A stretch of DNA of 64,000 nt, from the NCBI RefSeq assembly GCF_000242615.2, contig NZ_KI912269.1, positions 613,301 to 677,300 on the forward strand. The letters are read 5' to 3'. The notes under the pieces were generated by a model that was not told the origin of the DNA, ran no database searches, and worked only from the letters and a program-made list of their open reading frames with translations. The translations under genes were made by a program, and so were the position numbers. Shown here piece after piece: positions 55,678 through 63,819 of this stretch (positions are counted from its first letter, which is position 1; every line of letters begins with the position of its first letter). Origin of the DNA: Holophaga foetida DSM 6591. Lineage in GTDB: Bacteria > Acidobacteriota > Holophagae > Holophagales > Holophagaceae.

Positions 55678-56955
55678 ATGCTGTTCATGCCTCCCGCGCA
55701 GGTCGCGGAGCCCTCTGCGCCCGCACCCGTCCTGAACTTTGATCTGATGGGCGCCCTGGACCGGGCCAAGGCGGAGAACCCCATGCTCCAGGCCGCCAAG
55801 GCCCGGGTCGAAGAGCGTCGGGGTCTCATCACCACCACTCGAGCCGACGCCCTCCCCCAGGTCAATGTGGTGGCCGACTACACACGCACCCGGGATGTGA
55901 GCATCTTGAACAGCGGCATGGGAGCCATGCTGCAGCACCCTGAAGACTTGGTGTACCCCCGCAACTTCTTCACGACCCAGGCCGCCATCAGCCAACCCCT
56001 CTTCTACTGGGGCAAGCTGGGTACGGCCGTGGAAGTGGCCAAAATGGGCGAAAGGGAAGCTCAGTTCTCCTACACCACAGCAGAACTGGACACCCTTCAC
56101 GGGGTCGCCTTGAGCTACATCAACGTATTGATGTGCCAGGCCGAGCTGGAGGTGGTCCAGACCCGCTTGAGGACCGCCGAGCAGTTTCTTTCGGATGTGA
56201 AGTCCAAACTGGAGGCTCAGACAGCCACCGAACTGGATCGCCTCCGGGCCGAAAGCGAGTATCTGGCGGTTGTTCCGGAGAACCTCCAGGCCGATGCCAA
56301 CCACAAGCGGGCCATCGAACTCCTCAACGGCCAACTGGGTCTCGACCCAAAAACCCCCCTGAAGCTGGCGGGCCTGGGCGCACCCGATGCCAAGACACCC
56401 GCCGGTGTCGAACGCAGCGAACTCGCCCAGTACCAGCAGCAGGAGGCCATGTACCAGGCCAACGACAAGATCATCAAGGCCGACCTGCGGCCCAAGGTGG
56501 ACTTCAACGCCTCCTACGGCTACCAGGCCAACCACAGCAATGACCTATTCCAGACCCCCTACGACACCTGGAAGGTGAACATCAACATGCGCATCCCCCT
56601 CTTCGATGGACTGAGAACCTCAGGGCGTCGATCCCAGAACCGCGCCCAGCTCGAGCAGGTGCGTCAGGCCCGGATGGACAAGGAGCGCAGCATCGCTGTG
56701 GAGAAGAGCACCGCGGAACGGGAGCTCCAGAAGGCCTTCGCCTTCTTCGACGCGGCCAGGAAGGCCTACGACGCCTCACTGGAAGCCCTCCGCAACAGCA
56801 GGGAGTCCTACGAGCAGGGCCTCATCACCTCCCTGGACCTCCTCCAGGCCGAACGCACTGAGCGGCAGCAGGAAAGCCAGCGCCGCCGCGCCGAGCTCGG
56901 CATCTGGAGCGCCATCTTCAACCATCGCCGGGCCCTGGGCCTGCCCCCCCTCTGA
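55678..56955 (+). CDS. TolC-family outer-membrane efflux protein
   Basis: 425 residues. Outer-membrane channel of the RND set: two OEP repeats, with ALDRAKAENPMLQAAKARV and RRGLITTTRADALPQVNV in the first and NINMRIPLFDGLRTSGRR and GLITSLDLLQAERTERQQ in the second. The N-terminus (MLFMPPAQVAEPSAPAPVL) is short and not a convincing signal peptide, and no alternative upstream start gives one. GGAG lies seven bases before the ATG, two bases after the tetR stop. The adaptor gene follows 15 bases downstream. Confidence 0.87.
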   Translation: MLFMPPAQVAEPSAPAPVLNFDLMGALDRAKAENPMLQAAKARVEERRGLITTTRADALPQVNVVADYTRTRDVSILNSGMGAMLQHPEDLVYPRNFFTTQAAISQPLFYWGKLGTAVEVAKMGEREAQFSYTTAELDTLHGVALSYINVLMCQAELEVVQTRLRTAEQFLSDVKSKLEAQTATELDRLRAESEYLAVVPENLQADANHKRAIELLNGQLGLDPKTPLKLAGLGAPDAKTPAGVERSELAQYQQQEAMYQANDKIIKADLRPKVDFNASYGYQANHSNDLFQTPYDTWKVNINMRIPLFDGLRTSGRRSQNRAQLEQVRQARMDKERSIAVEKSTAERELQKAFAFFDAARKAYDASLEALRNSRESYEQGLITSLDLLQAERTERQQESQRRRAELGIWSAIFNHRRALGLPPL

Positions 56956-56970
56956 GCCTCTGGAGCAACC

Positions 56971-58098
56971 ATGGAACGCAAGAAACTCTATCTCTATGTC
57001 GGCATCCCGGTCCTGGCCATCATCGCCGCAATCTCCTATCACCGGGTGCAGCGGAACAAGGAACTCAGCCACCAGCGCGAACAGAAGGACCAGGGCCTCG
57101 TCCCCGTCACCCTGGTGCCCGTTGAAACCCGTCCCTTCAGGAGCGCCATCGCCTTCACCGGCAACCTCCTGGCGGTGAACCGCGCCGAACTGAAGGCCGA
57201 GGTCGCGGGCCGCGTCACCCGCGTCACGGTCCAGGAAGGCGATCGAGTGGCCGCCGGGACCGTACTTTGCGCCCAGGATGAGGACGAACTGCTCCTGAGT
57301 GTCCAGGCCGCCGAGGCCCAGTTGGCCCAGGCCCAGGCCCAGGCCCAGCAGACCCGCCGGGACAACGATCGGGCCCAGAGCCTTCTCGAAAAGCGCAGTG
57401 TCACCCGCCAGGCCGCCCAGCAGGCCGAAACCAACTACAACGCAGCCATGGCTGCGGCCAGGGCCGCCGAAAGCAACCTGGGTCTTGCCAAGACCCGCCT
57501 CAGGAAGGCCCGCACGACGGCCCCCTTCGCAGGCGAGGTGGCCAAGCGCTCCGTCCAGCCGGGCGAGATGCTGAACCCCGGCCAGCCCTCCTTCGAGGTG
57601 GTGGACAACCGCAAGCTGGAGATCCTGGCAGACCTGCCCACAGAGGCCCTCGCCACCGTCAAGATAGGCATGAAGGCATCCTTCAAGGTGGCCGGTTTCG
57701 AGCACCCCTTCGAGGGACGCCTGACCCAGATCAGTCCTTCGGTCCAGGCGGATGGACGCACCCTCCGTGTCCGCCTTGAAGTTCCCAATCCCCAGGGGCT
57801 TCTCAAGGGAGGACTATTCGCCGAGGGCCTGATCGAGGGCGAGAATGTAACCCAGCGCTCGGCCCTGCCCTCCTCCATCCTGACCGCCACCGGGCGGGAG
57901 GCAGAGGTCTTCCAGGCCATCAATGGCATCGCGGTGCGCAGGAAGCTCACCGTAGGGCCAGAACAGAACGGCTGGCGCCCGGTGGAGGCCGACTGGCTCA
58001 CTGCGGGGGTCCAGATCGTCGGTCAGGGCCAGAAGCTCGTGGTGGATGGCACCCGCCTCCAGGTCATCCAGACCCCAGCCACAGCCCAGGGGAAGTGA
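56971..58098 (+). CDS. RND efflux periplasmic adaptor (AcrA/MexA-like)
   Basis: 375 residues. An N-terminal anchor (LYLYVGIPVLAIIAAISYH) is followed by the lipoyl/barrel-sandwich halves (IAFTGNLLAVNRAELKAEVA, GRVTRVTVQEGDRVAAG), an alpha-hairpin with AQLAQAQAQAQQ repeats (about 110-170), and the beta-barrel with LTQISPSVQADGRTLRVRLE. It connects the TolC-like channel to the pump. It lies three bases before the RND gene. Confidence 0.92.
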   Translation: MERKKLYLYVGIPVLAIIAAISYHRVQRNKELSHQREQKDQGLVPVTLVPVETRPFRSAIAFTGNLLAVNRAELKAEVAGRVTRVTVQEGDRVAAGTVLCAQDEDELLLSVQAAEAQLAQAQAQAQQTRRDNDRAQSLLEKRSVTRQAAQQAETNYNAAMAAARAAESNLGLAKTRLRKARTTAPFAGEVAKRSVQPGEMLNPGQPSFEVVDNRKLEILADLPTEALATVKIGMKASFKVAGFEHPFEGRLTQISPSVQADGRTLRVRLEVPNPQGLLKGGLFAEGLIEGENVTQRSALPSSILTATGREAEVFQAINGIAVRRKLTVGPEQNGWRPVEADWLTAGVQIVGQGQKLVVDGTRLQVIQTPATAQGK

Positions 58099-58101
58099 TC
58101 C

Positions 58102-61100
58102 ATGTTCCTATCTGACCTATCCATCAAAAGACCTGTTCTCACCAGTTGCGCCATGCTGGCCATGGTGATCCTCGGGCTCTTCTCCATCAAGGGACTCGGG
58201 CTCGACCAGTTTCCCAAGGTGGATATGCCCGTGGTGACCATCAGCGTGGCCTACCCCGGCGCCAGCCCCGACGCCGTTGAACAGGATGTGGTTCGCAAGA
58301 TCGAAGAAGCGGTCAACCCCATCGAGAAGGTCCGGGAGATCAGCTCCACCTCCCAGGACGGCGTGGGCGTCATCACCGTCGAGTTCGAGATCGAGCGGGA
58401 TGTGGACAAGGCCCTGGAGGATGTCCGCTCCAAGGTCGGCCAGGTTCGCAAGGACCTTCCGGACACCATCAAGGAACCCATCATCCAGAAGTTCGACCCG
58501 GCCCAGCTTCCAGTGCTTTCCTTGGTGGTGCGCCCCGATGAGGCCCACAAGGGCATGAGCGACCGGGAACTCACCCGCATCTCAGACGAGTACATCAAGC
58601 GCCGCATCGAGAACATCGCGGGCGTTGGCAAGGCGGAGGTCGTGGGCGGCAGCACCCGGAACATCCTGGTGCAGATCGATCCCCAGAAGCTCGAAGCCAT
58701 GGGCCTTACCCTCCAGCAGGTCACGGGCTCCCTGGCCCAGGACACCCAGGCCGTTCCCAGCGGCAACCTCCTCACCAGCACCCGGGAAATCAGTGTCCGG
58801 GTGGACGCCAAAGCCAAGCGAGTGGAGGACTTCAGGCATGTGATAGTGGGCAACCAGAAGGGCCGACCCATCGAACTCCAGGAGGTCGCCACCATCGTGG
58901 ACGATATCAAGGAGAAGCGTACCCTGGCGCGGCTTGACGGCCGGGACGCCGTGGCCCTTGAGATCCAGAAGCAGATCGGCGGCAACACCGTCGCCATGGT
59001 CAAGGCTGTGGACGCCGCCATCAAGGGCATGGAGCCCGAGTTGCAGAAGCTGGGAGTGGTGACGGTCAAGGCCAAGGACAACTCCAAGTTCATCAATGAG
59101 AACGTGGACGACGTCATCCTCTCCATCGTCCTGGGCGGCCTGCTGGCGGTCATCGTCGTCTTCTACTTCCTGAAGAGCTGGCGTTCCACCATCATCACCA
59201 GCCTCACGCTTCCGGTGTCCGTCATCAGCACCTTCATCGTCATGAGGGCCCTGGACTTCACCCTGAATACAATGACCCTCATGGCCCTCTCCCTGGCCAT
59301 CGGCATCCTCATTGATGACGCCATCGTGGTGCGCGAGAACATCACCCGCCACTCGGAGATGGGCAAGGACCACATCACGGCAGCCCGGGAGGGCACCGCC
59401 GAGATCGGCCCCGCCGTCATCGCCACCACCATGTCCATCCTGGCGGTCTTCATCCCCGTTGCCTTCATGGGCGGCATCGTGGGCAAGTTCTTCTACAGCT
59501 TCGGCATCGTGGTGGCCTTCGCAGTGGCGGTCTCACTCTTCGTGAGCTTCACGCTGGACCCCATGCTCAGTGCCGTGTGGCCCGACCCCGAACATGAGAA
59601 GGGCTACCAGGAGTCCCACCACGGCCACCGCCGATTCATCATGAAGAGCGTCGACTGGTTCAACGACAGGCTGGACCAGTGGGAGGCCCTCTACAAGCAG
59701 ACCATCACCTGGGCTCTGGGGCACCGCAAGAGCGTCCTCGCCATCGGCTTCGGGAGCTTCTTCCTGGCCATGGGACTCATCGGGTTGCTGGGCAGCGATT
59801 TCTTCCCGGACTACGATCGGGGCGACATGCAGGTGGGCTTCAAGCTGGAAGCCGGCTCCAGCCTGGAGGCGGCCAAACGCAAGGCCATGGAGCTCGAACG
59901 GATCATCCGCACCCGCAAGGACAATACGGACAGCCATGAGGTGGAGCACGTCTACACCACCATCGGCACCGGCCTCAAGGGCACCATCACCGAGGGAACC
60001 ATCTACGTCAAGCTCTCGGAGGGCAAACGCCGGGACCATGTGACCATCCGCCGAGAACTGCGGGATCGATTCCGCAGCATCCCCGGCGTCGAGACCGACG
60101 TAAGCGCCGTCGCCGATCTGGGCGACTCCAAGGCCGTGAGCCTGGCCATCGTGAGCCCGGACCGGAAGGCTGTTGAAGAGGCGGAACCCGCAGTGCTCCA
60201 GCTCATCAAGTCCGTGGAGGGAGCGGTGGATGTAAGCAGCAGCCGGGATCAAGGCAAGCCTGAACTCCGCCTGACCGTGGACCGGAAGCGGGCCTCAGAC
60301 CTCGGCGTTTCCCCCATGGCCATCGCCAATGTCGTCCGCCCCCTGGTGGATGGACTGGACGTGGCCAAGTATGAGGATCCGGGCAGTGGCGAACAGTACG
60401 ACGTCACGGTCCGTCTTTCAGACATCAACCGCTCCAGGGCCGACCAGCTGGAGGGCATGATGATAAGTTCCTCCAAGAAGGACAAGGCTGGCAACAACCT
60501 TCAGGTAAAGCTGAACAACGTGGCCCGTTTCGAGGACACCGTCGCACCCGCCAAGCTCGAACGCCGAGGCCTCCAGCCCCAGCTCCTCATCACCGCCAAC
60601 AAGGACGGCAAGACCCTCCAGGAGGTGGTGAACGATGTGAATGCCAAGGTGGCCCAGCTCCGCCAGGCCGGGAAGCTTCCGGCTGGGGTGGAGCTGGCCT
60701 TCACCGGCACGGCCAAGCACAACAAGGAGAACGGGCAGCACATGGGCACCGCCATCCTGCTGGCCATTTTCTTCATCTATTTTGTGCTGGCCAGCCAGTT
60801 CGAGAGCTTCAAGCTCCCCATCACCATCATGGTGTCCCTGCCCCTCTCCATGGTGGGCATGGTGGGCATGCTGCTCATCACCGGGGATCCCATGAGCATG
60901 ATGACCAACATCGGCCTCATCCTCCTCATGGGCCTGGTGACCAAGAACGCCATCCTGCTGGTGGACAACGCCCTCCAGAACATGCGCGAGCACAACATGC
61001 CCCGCCAGGAGGCCATCATCCAGGCCGGTATGACCCGGCTCCGCCCCATCCTCATGACCAGCCTGGCCATGATCGGCGGCATGCTCCCGCTCTTCTTCGC

Positions 61101-61269
61101 CCTGGGCGCCGGTGCCCAGATGCGGGCCCCCATGGCCCGGGCCGTGGTGGGCGGCATCATCACCTCCACGGTCCTGACCCTGGTGGTGATTCCGGTGTTC
61201 TTCGACATCCTGGACGGCTTCACCCTGGCGAAGCTGCGGGACAGGATCAAGGCAAAATTTTCAAGGTAA
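58102..61269 (+). CDS. Hydrophobe/amphiphile efflux RND pump (AcrB/MexB-like)
   Basis: 1055 residues, HAE-1 type. TM1 (VLTSCAMLAMVILGLFSI) and the porter-domain start (VVTISVAYPGASPDAVEQDV) are followed by the TM4 proton-relay pair Asp-Asp in IGILIDDAIVVRENI. The second half has the TM10-12 segments GLVTKNAILLVDNALQNM and GGMLPLFFALGAGAQMRAPM. It expels lipophilic toxins or drugs; the specificity cannot be read. The operon ends with a strong hairpin. Confidence 0.94.
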   Translation: MFLSDLSIKRPVLTSCAMLAMVILGLFSIKGLGLDQFPKVDMPVVTISVAYPGASPDAVEQDVVRKIEEAVNPIEKVREISSTSQDGVGVITVEFEIERDVDKALEDVRSKVGQVRKDLPDTIKEPIIQKFDPAQLPVLSLVVRPDEAHKGMSDRELTRISDEYIKRRIENIAGVGKAEVVGGSTRNILVQIDPQKLEAMGLTLQQVTGSLAQDTQAVPSGNLLTSTREISVRVDAKAKRVEDFRHVIVGNQKGRPIELQEVATIVDDIKEKRTLARLDGRDAVALEIQKQIGGNTVAMVKAVDAAIKGMEPELQKLGVVTVKAKDNSKFINENVDDVILSIVLGGLLAVIVVFYFLKSWRSTIITSLTLPVSVISTFIVMRALDFTLNTMTLMALSLAIGILIDDAIVVRENITRHSEMGKDHITAAREGTAEIGPAVIATTMSILAVFIPVAFMGGIVGKFFYSFGIVVAFAVAVSLFVSFTLDPMLSAVWPDPEHEKGYQESHHGHRRFIMKSVDWFNDRLDQWEALYKQTITWALGHRKSVLAIGFGSFFLAMGLIGLLGSDFFPDYDRGDMQVGFKLEAGSSLEAAKRKAMELERIIRTRKDNTDSHEVEHVYTTIGTGLKGTITEGTIYVKLSEGKRRDHVTIRRELRDRFRSIPGVETDVSAVADLGDSKAVSLAIVSPDRKAVEEAEPAVLQLIKSVEGAVDVSSSRDQGKPELRLTVDRKRASDLGVSPMAIANVVRPLVDGLDVAKYEDPGSGEQYDVTVRLSDINRSRADQLEGMMISSSKKDKAGNNLQVKLNNVARFEDTVAPAKLERRGLQPQLLITANKDGKTLQEVVNDVNAKVAQLRQAGKLPAGVELAFTGTAKHNKENGQHMGTAILLAIFFIYFVLASQFESFKLPITIMVSLPLSMVGMVGMLLITGDPMSMMTNIGLILLMGLVTKNAILLVDNALQNMREHNMPRQEAIIQAGMTRLRPILMTSLAMIGGMLPLFFALGAGAQMRAPMARAVVGGIITSTVLTLVVIPVFFDILDGFTLAKLRDRIKAKFSR

Positions 61270-61285
61270 GAGCTTTATATGCTTA

Positions 61286-61320
61286 CAGATGACCCGCCAA
61301 CCAGCGGGTCATCTGCGTTT
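61286..61320 (+). terminator. Terminator after the RND pump gene
   Basis: A perfect 12-base-pair stem (61286-61297 with 61304-61315) around a six-base loop is followed by CGTTT, 16 bases after the RND stop. Confidence 0.88.
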
Positions 61321-61326
61321 CAGGGA

Positions 61327-61354
61327 TAGACATTCCCGGAAATCAGGGTAGACT
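61327..61354 (+). promoter_or_regulatory. Possible promoter for tRNA-Arg
   Basis: TAGACA at 61327-61332 and TAGACT at 61349-61354 are separated by 16 bases, with the tRNA starting 39 bases after the -10. The matches are moderate. Confidence 0.35.
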
Positions 61355-61393
61355 AACAAATCAGTCGGCGTTCGTCGTGAACTTCGCCGCATG

Positions 61394-61470
61394 GGTCCCG
61401 TAGCTCAGCTGGATAGAGCATCAGACTACGAATCTGAGGGTCGGGCGTTCGAATCGCTCCGGGACCACCA
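61394..61470 (+). tRNA. tRNA-Arg (ACG)
   Basis: 77 bases. The acceptor GGTCCCG pairs with CGGGACC; discriminator A and CCA are encoded at 61467-61470. The anticodon loop CTACGAA between TCAGA and TCTGA gives ACG, whose first A is expected to become inosine and read CGN. TAGCTCAGCTGG and GTTCGAATC mark the D- and T-arms. The gene is a common integration site for islands, and the content downstream changes to accessory. Confidence 0.96.
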
Positions 61471-61473
61471 CTC

Positions 61474-61507
61474 AAGCCCCTGAAACCACAAGGTTTCGGG
61501 GGCTTTC
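61474..61507 (+). terminator. Terminator after tRNA-Arg
   Basis: A 14-base stem with one wobble pair (61474-61487 with 61492-61505) around an ACAA loop is followed by TTTC. Confidence 0.8.
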
Positions 61508-61925
61508 GGCATCAGGGGGTCTTCACCCCCGTACTCCCATCCACTCTCGTAAGTGCTGACAATTTCCCCTGAAATCCCCTCGGTTTGACACAGATTTGAC
61601 ACCGGCCAGAAGAGGCCAGGAGCAGCCCGTTCTAGGGTTAGGGTCAAACGGTGGCCATGAAGCCTGGAAATGACCCCGCAGAGGAGCGCCCCAGCCACCT
61701 GTGGGCCTGCCGAGCCTCGGGAGTCGCCGACCTTCCTCCCCGCCAGCAGGCTGGCCCCGATCCAGTCCGAGGGCATCGGGGACCCCGCCGCCAAAAATTC
61801 TCCAGAAAAGCTGCGACCAACCCAGAAAGCCACAGTAGGCATGGACAGACAGACGACCGGAAGCATCCGGAACGCCTGCTCTTACCCAACCCGCGGCCAT
61901 CCGGCCGCCAGAGGCAGAGGTTGCC
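61508..61925. other. Non-coding stretch at the island border
   Basis: 418 bases with no convincing gene. It contains a direct repeat, TTTGACAC twice at 61584-61591 and 61596-61603, and high-GC low-information frames. An attachment-site copy of the tRNA 3' end was not found here. Confidence 0.5.
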
Positions 61926-63455
61926 ATGTCCCTTCACCTTCCCAAGAGTGATCCCCACAGACCACTTGGCCCGGATACCCAGCCCTCAGGCCCCATCCTC
62001 CAGGCCGGTGCATTCAAGTGCCTTCCTGTCCCGGCACCCGAAGCCGTCCAGGCGGCGCTGGAAGCCCTGGGGCTCAGGCCCCTTGGAGAGGTCCAATTGA
62101 TTGCCGAGGTCACCACCCGACTCATCATCCCCGTGGTGACCGTGGTGGCCGGGGCCGCGGGGAACAGCTCGACCCGCTACGCCCCCCTGCTGGCCGATGA
62201 CCAGACGGTGGCGGTCCGCCTTCTCTCGAAGGCCATGCGCTTCCTCCGGGAAGGCTGGGTTCCCACCCATGCACAGGCTCACGGCCAAGCCCGCCGTCGC
62301 CAGGCGGATCCGAATCTCCCCCTTCCCCACCTCAGGAACACTGCCCGGATCCAGTCCCGCTGCACAGCCGCCCTGGCAGGCACCTGCCGCCATGAAGCGC
62401 CGATCACCGTCGAGCGCGCCCGCCAACTCATCCGGGGGGGCCTAGCCTTCCGAGACGACGCCGAGTGCATCCAGCGGATTTGCGGCGAGTGCTCCCGCCG
62501 GGAAGTGTCGACAGTGGCCAGAGCCCAGGCCCAGCTGCAGGCGGCAGCCGCCGGGGCCTCCAACCCCAGGGGGGTTTTCGAGGCTCCCGAGCCTCCGGGA
62601 CTGGTAGCCCTCCGGGCCAAACTCCCGGACTATACAGGGCCCGGCCTGGAGTGTCTCTCAGTCCCGGAATCCGCGGTAGCCGAGAAGTCCGCCAAGCCTG
62701 CCCTGACATCAAGCCCGGCGGCCCGCCAGAAGGGGACCGCCAACTGGAACGAACAGGTCTGGCGAGGTCAGTGGTCCCCTGAGATGGCCTACGCCTTGGG
62801 CGTAATCGCCGGGGACGGCGCCATCCAGCCCAAACGCGTGGTTATCGAGCTGGATGAGCGAGACCAAGATGTCCTCGTCGCCGTGTGTCACGCCGTCGGC
62901 GCCGATCCCAGCCGGATCCACCCGGTAAAGAGGGTCAACCCGGGCCAATCCATCGCCCTCCCCCTCTCCTCGCCAGTGGCCACCCCTGCACTGCTCCAGC
63001 GCCTGGGCCTCAGCAGGCCCGGCCACAAAGACACAGCCATCGACATCCCCCCAGGAATGCCCGACATCTACCTTCCGGACTTCCTCCGAGGCCTCGTCGA
63101 TACTGATGGCACCGTGACCCGCTGCGGCTCCAACACCGCCCAGATGGCCATCTACTCCAACTCAGCCAAACTCATCGAGAGCCTCCGGCAACGGGTGGGA
63201 CATGCCACAGGCCTCCCAGGTCTGGGCTTCATCTGGGCCCCCAAGAATCCCGGCACCGGCCCCGGCACTTCGAACCATCAATGGGTGGTGACCGGCCACC
63301 AAGCGAAGATGCTCGCCCACTGGATTTGGCCTGATCACCGAACCTGGATCGGGGGAATACGAAAAGCCCGTTTGGCGGAGAGTCTCCTCAAGGAGCTCAC
63401 ACCCAGCCGAAAGCCGAAGATCAAAACACTGAGGCTGGGGGGATCACAGAAGTAA
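61926..63455 (+). CDS. LAGLIDADG homing endonuclease with a novel N-terminal region
   Basis: 509 residues, ATG with AGAGG five to six bases upstream. C-terminal 220 residues: two LAGLIDADG motifs, ALGVIAGDGAI (about 290-300) and FLRGLVDTDGTV (about 387-398), each with the catalytic acidic residue, about 95 residues apart, each followed by a beta-alpha module (RVVIELDERDQDVLVAVCHA; MAIYSNSAKLIESLRQRVG). This is the monomeric, pseudo-dimeric form that cuts a long asymmetric site. The N-terminal 270 residues fit no family I know. They have a hydrophobic strand (LIIPVVTVVAG), an Arg-rich segment (QARRRQADP), five cysteines at about 146, 154, 181, 186 and 189 that could bind zinc, and an Ala/Pro linker. 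It lies 455 bases after tRNA-Arg. No intein splice residues or intron host is evident, so it looks free-standing. Confidence 0.75.
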   Translation: MSLHLPKSDPHRPLGPDTQPSGPILQAGAFKCLPVPAPEAVQAALEALGLRPLGEVQLIAEVTTRLIIPVVTVVAGAAGNSSTRYAPLLADDQTVAVRLLSKAMRFLREGWVPTHAQAHGQARRRQADPNLPLPHLRNTARIQSRCTAALAGTCRHEAPITVERARQLIRGGLAFRDDAECIQRICGECSRREVSTVARAQAQLQAAAAGASNPRGVFEAPEPPGLVALRAKLPDYTGPGLECLSVPESAVAEKSAKPALTSSPAARQKGTANWNEQVWRGQWSPEMAYALGVIAGDGAIQPKRVVIELDERDQDVLVAVCHAVGADPSRIHPVKRVNPGQSIALPLSSPVATPALLQRLGLSRPGHKDTAIDIPPGMPDIYLPDFLRGLVDTDGTVTRCGSNTAQMAIYSNSAKLIESLRQRVGHATGLPGLGFIWAPKNPGTGPGTSNHQWVVTGHQAKMLAHWIWPDHRTWIGGIRKARLAESLLKELTPSRKPKIKTLRLGGSQK

Positions 63456-63776
63456 GGAGCGAAGTAGAGACGCAAGCAGAAAAGATGGGATCACGAGCTG
63501 GTTGGCAAAATTTCACCAGCCACTGCCAGCCCGAGGTCCCTGAATTTTCGCCCCCACCCATGGATGAAAGGCGGCAGCATCATGACACATCGCCCTGCTG
63601 GAACATCCCCACCAGCACCGGAGCCTCTGCCTTGGATGGAACTATGTCCTGACCACTTGTGCAGAACTGAAAGCATATGGTTCCCAACCAGTCGTGAAGT
63701 TCAAGCAGATGCCATGGGGCCAGGGGAACCTTCCCTTGAATTCAGCCAACGTGCCACCTCAATTGTAGCCGTTCAG
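63456..63776. other. Non-coding stretch between the endonuclease gene and the transposase
   Basis: 321 bases without a supportable gene. A frame of 79 residues on the plus strand starting at 63564 has no ribosome binding site or recognisable motif and probably is not a gene. Confidence 0.45.
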
Positions 63777-63800
63777 CCCCCTCCGCATGGAGGGGGTTTC
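63777..63800. terminator. Hairpin with T tract near the transposase end
   Basis: A perfect eight-base-pair stem (63777-63784 with 63789-63796) with a GCAT loop and TTTC lies 20 bases beyond the transposase stop. It is symmetric and could work for either strand. Confidence 0.65.
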
Positions 63801-63819
63801 TGATTCCACGGGGACCGCA

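Noticed and set aside
61426..61866. Minus-strand frame ending SRSDSNARPSDS
   Set aside because: Also an antisense tRNA artefact, here over tRNA-Arg; the rest has no recognisable integrase motif.
61651..62100. 149-codon plus-strand frame overlapping the endonuclease start
   Set aside because: Pro/Arg/Ser-rich composition of an off-frame reading; the endonuclease frame has a ribosome binding site and real motifs.
61926..63455. Intein or group I intron as host for the LAGLIDADG domain
   Set aside because: The N-terminal part shows no intein block A Cys or Ser, no C-terminal His-Asn, and no split host gene; no intron core was seen on either side.
63564..63803. 79-codon plus-strand frame before the IS66 end
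   Set aside because: No ribosome binding site, no motif, and it runs through the hairpin at 63777-63800.
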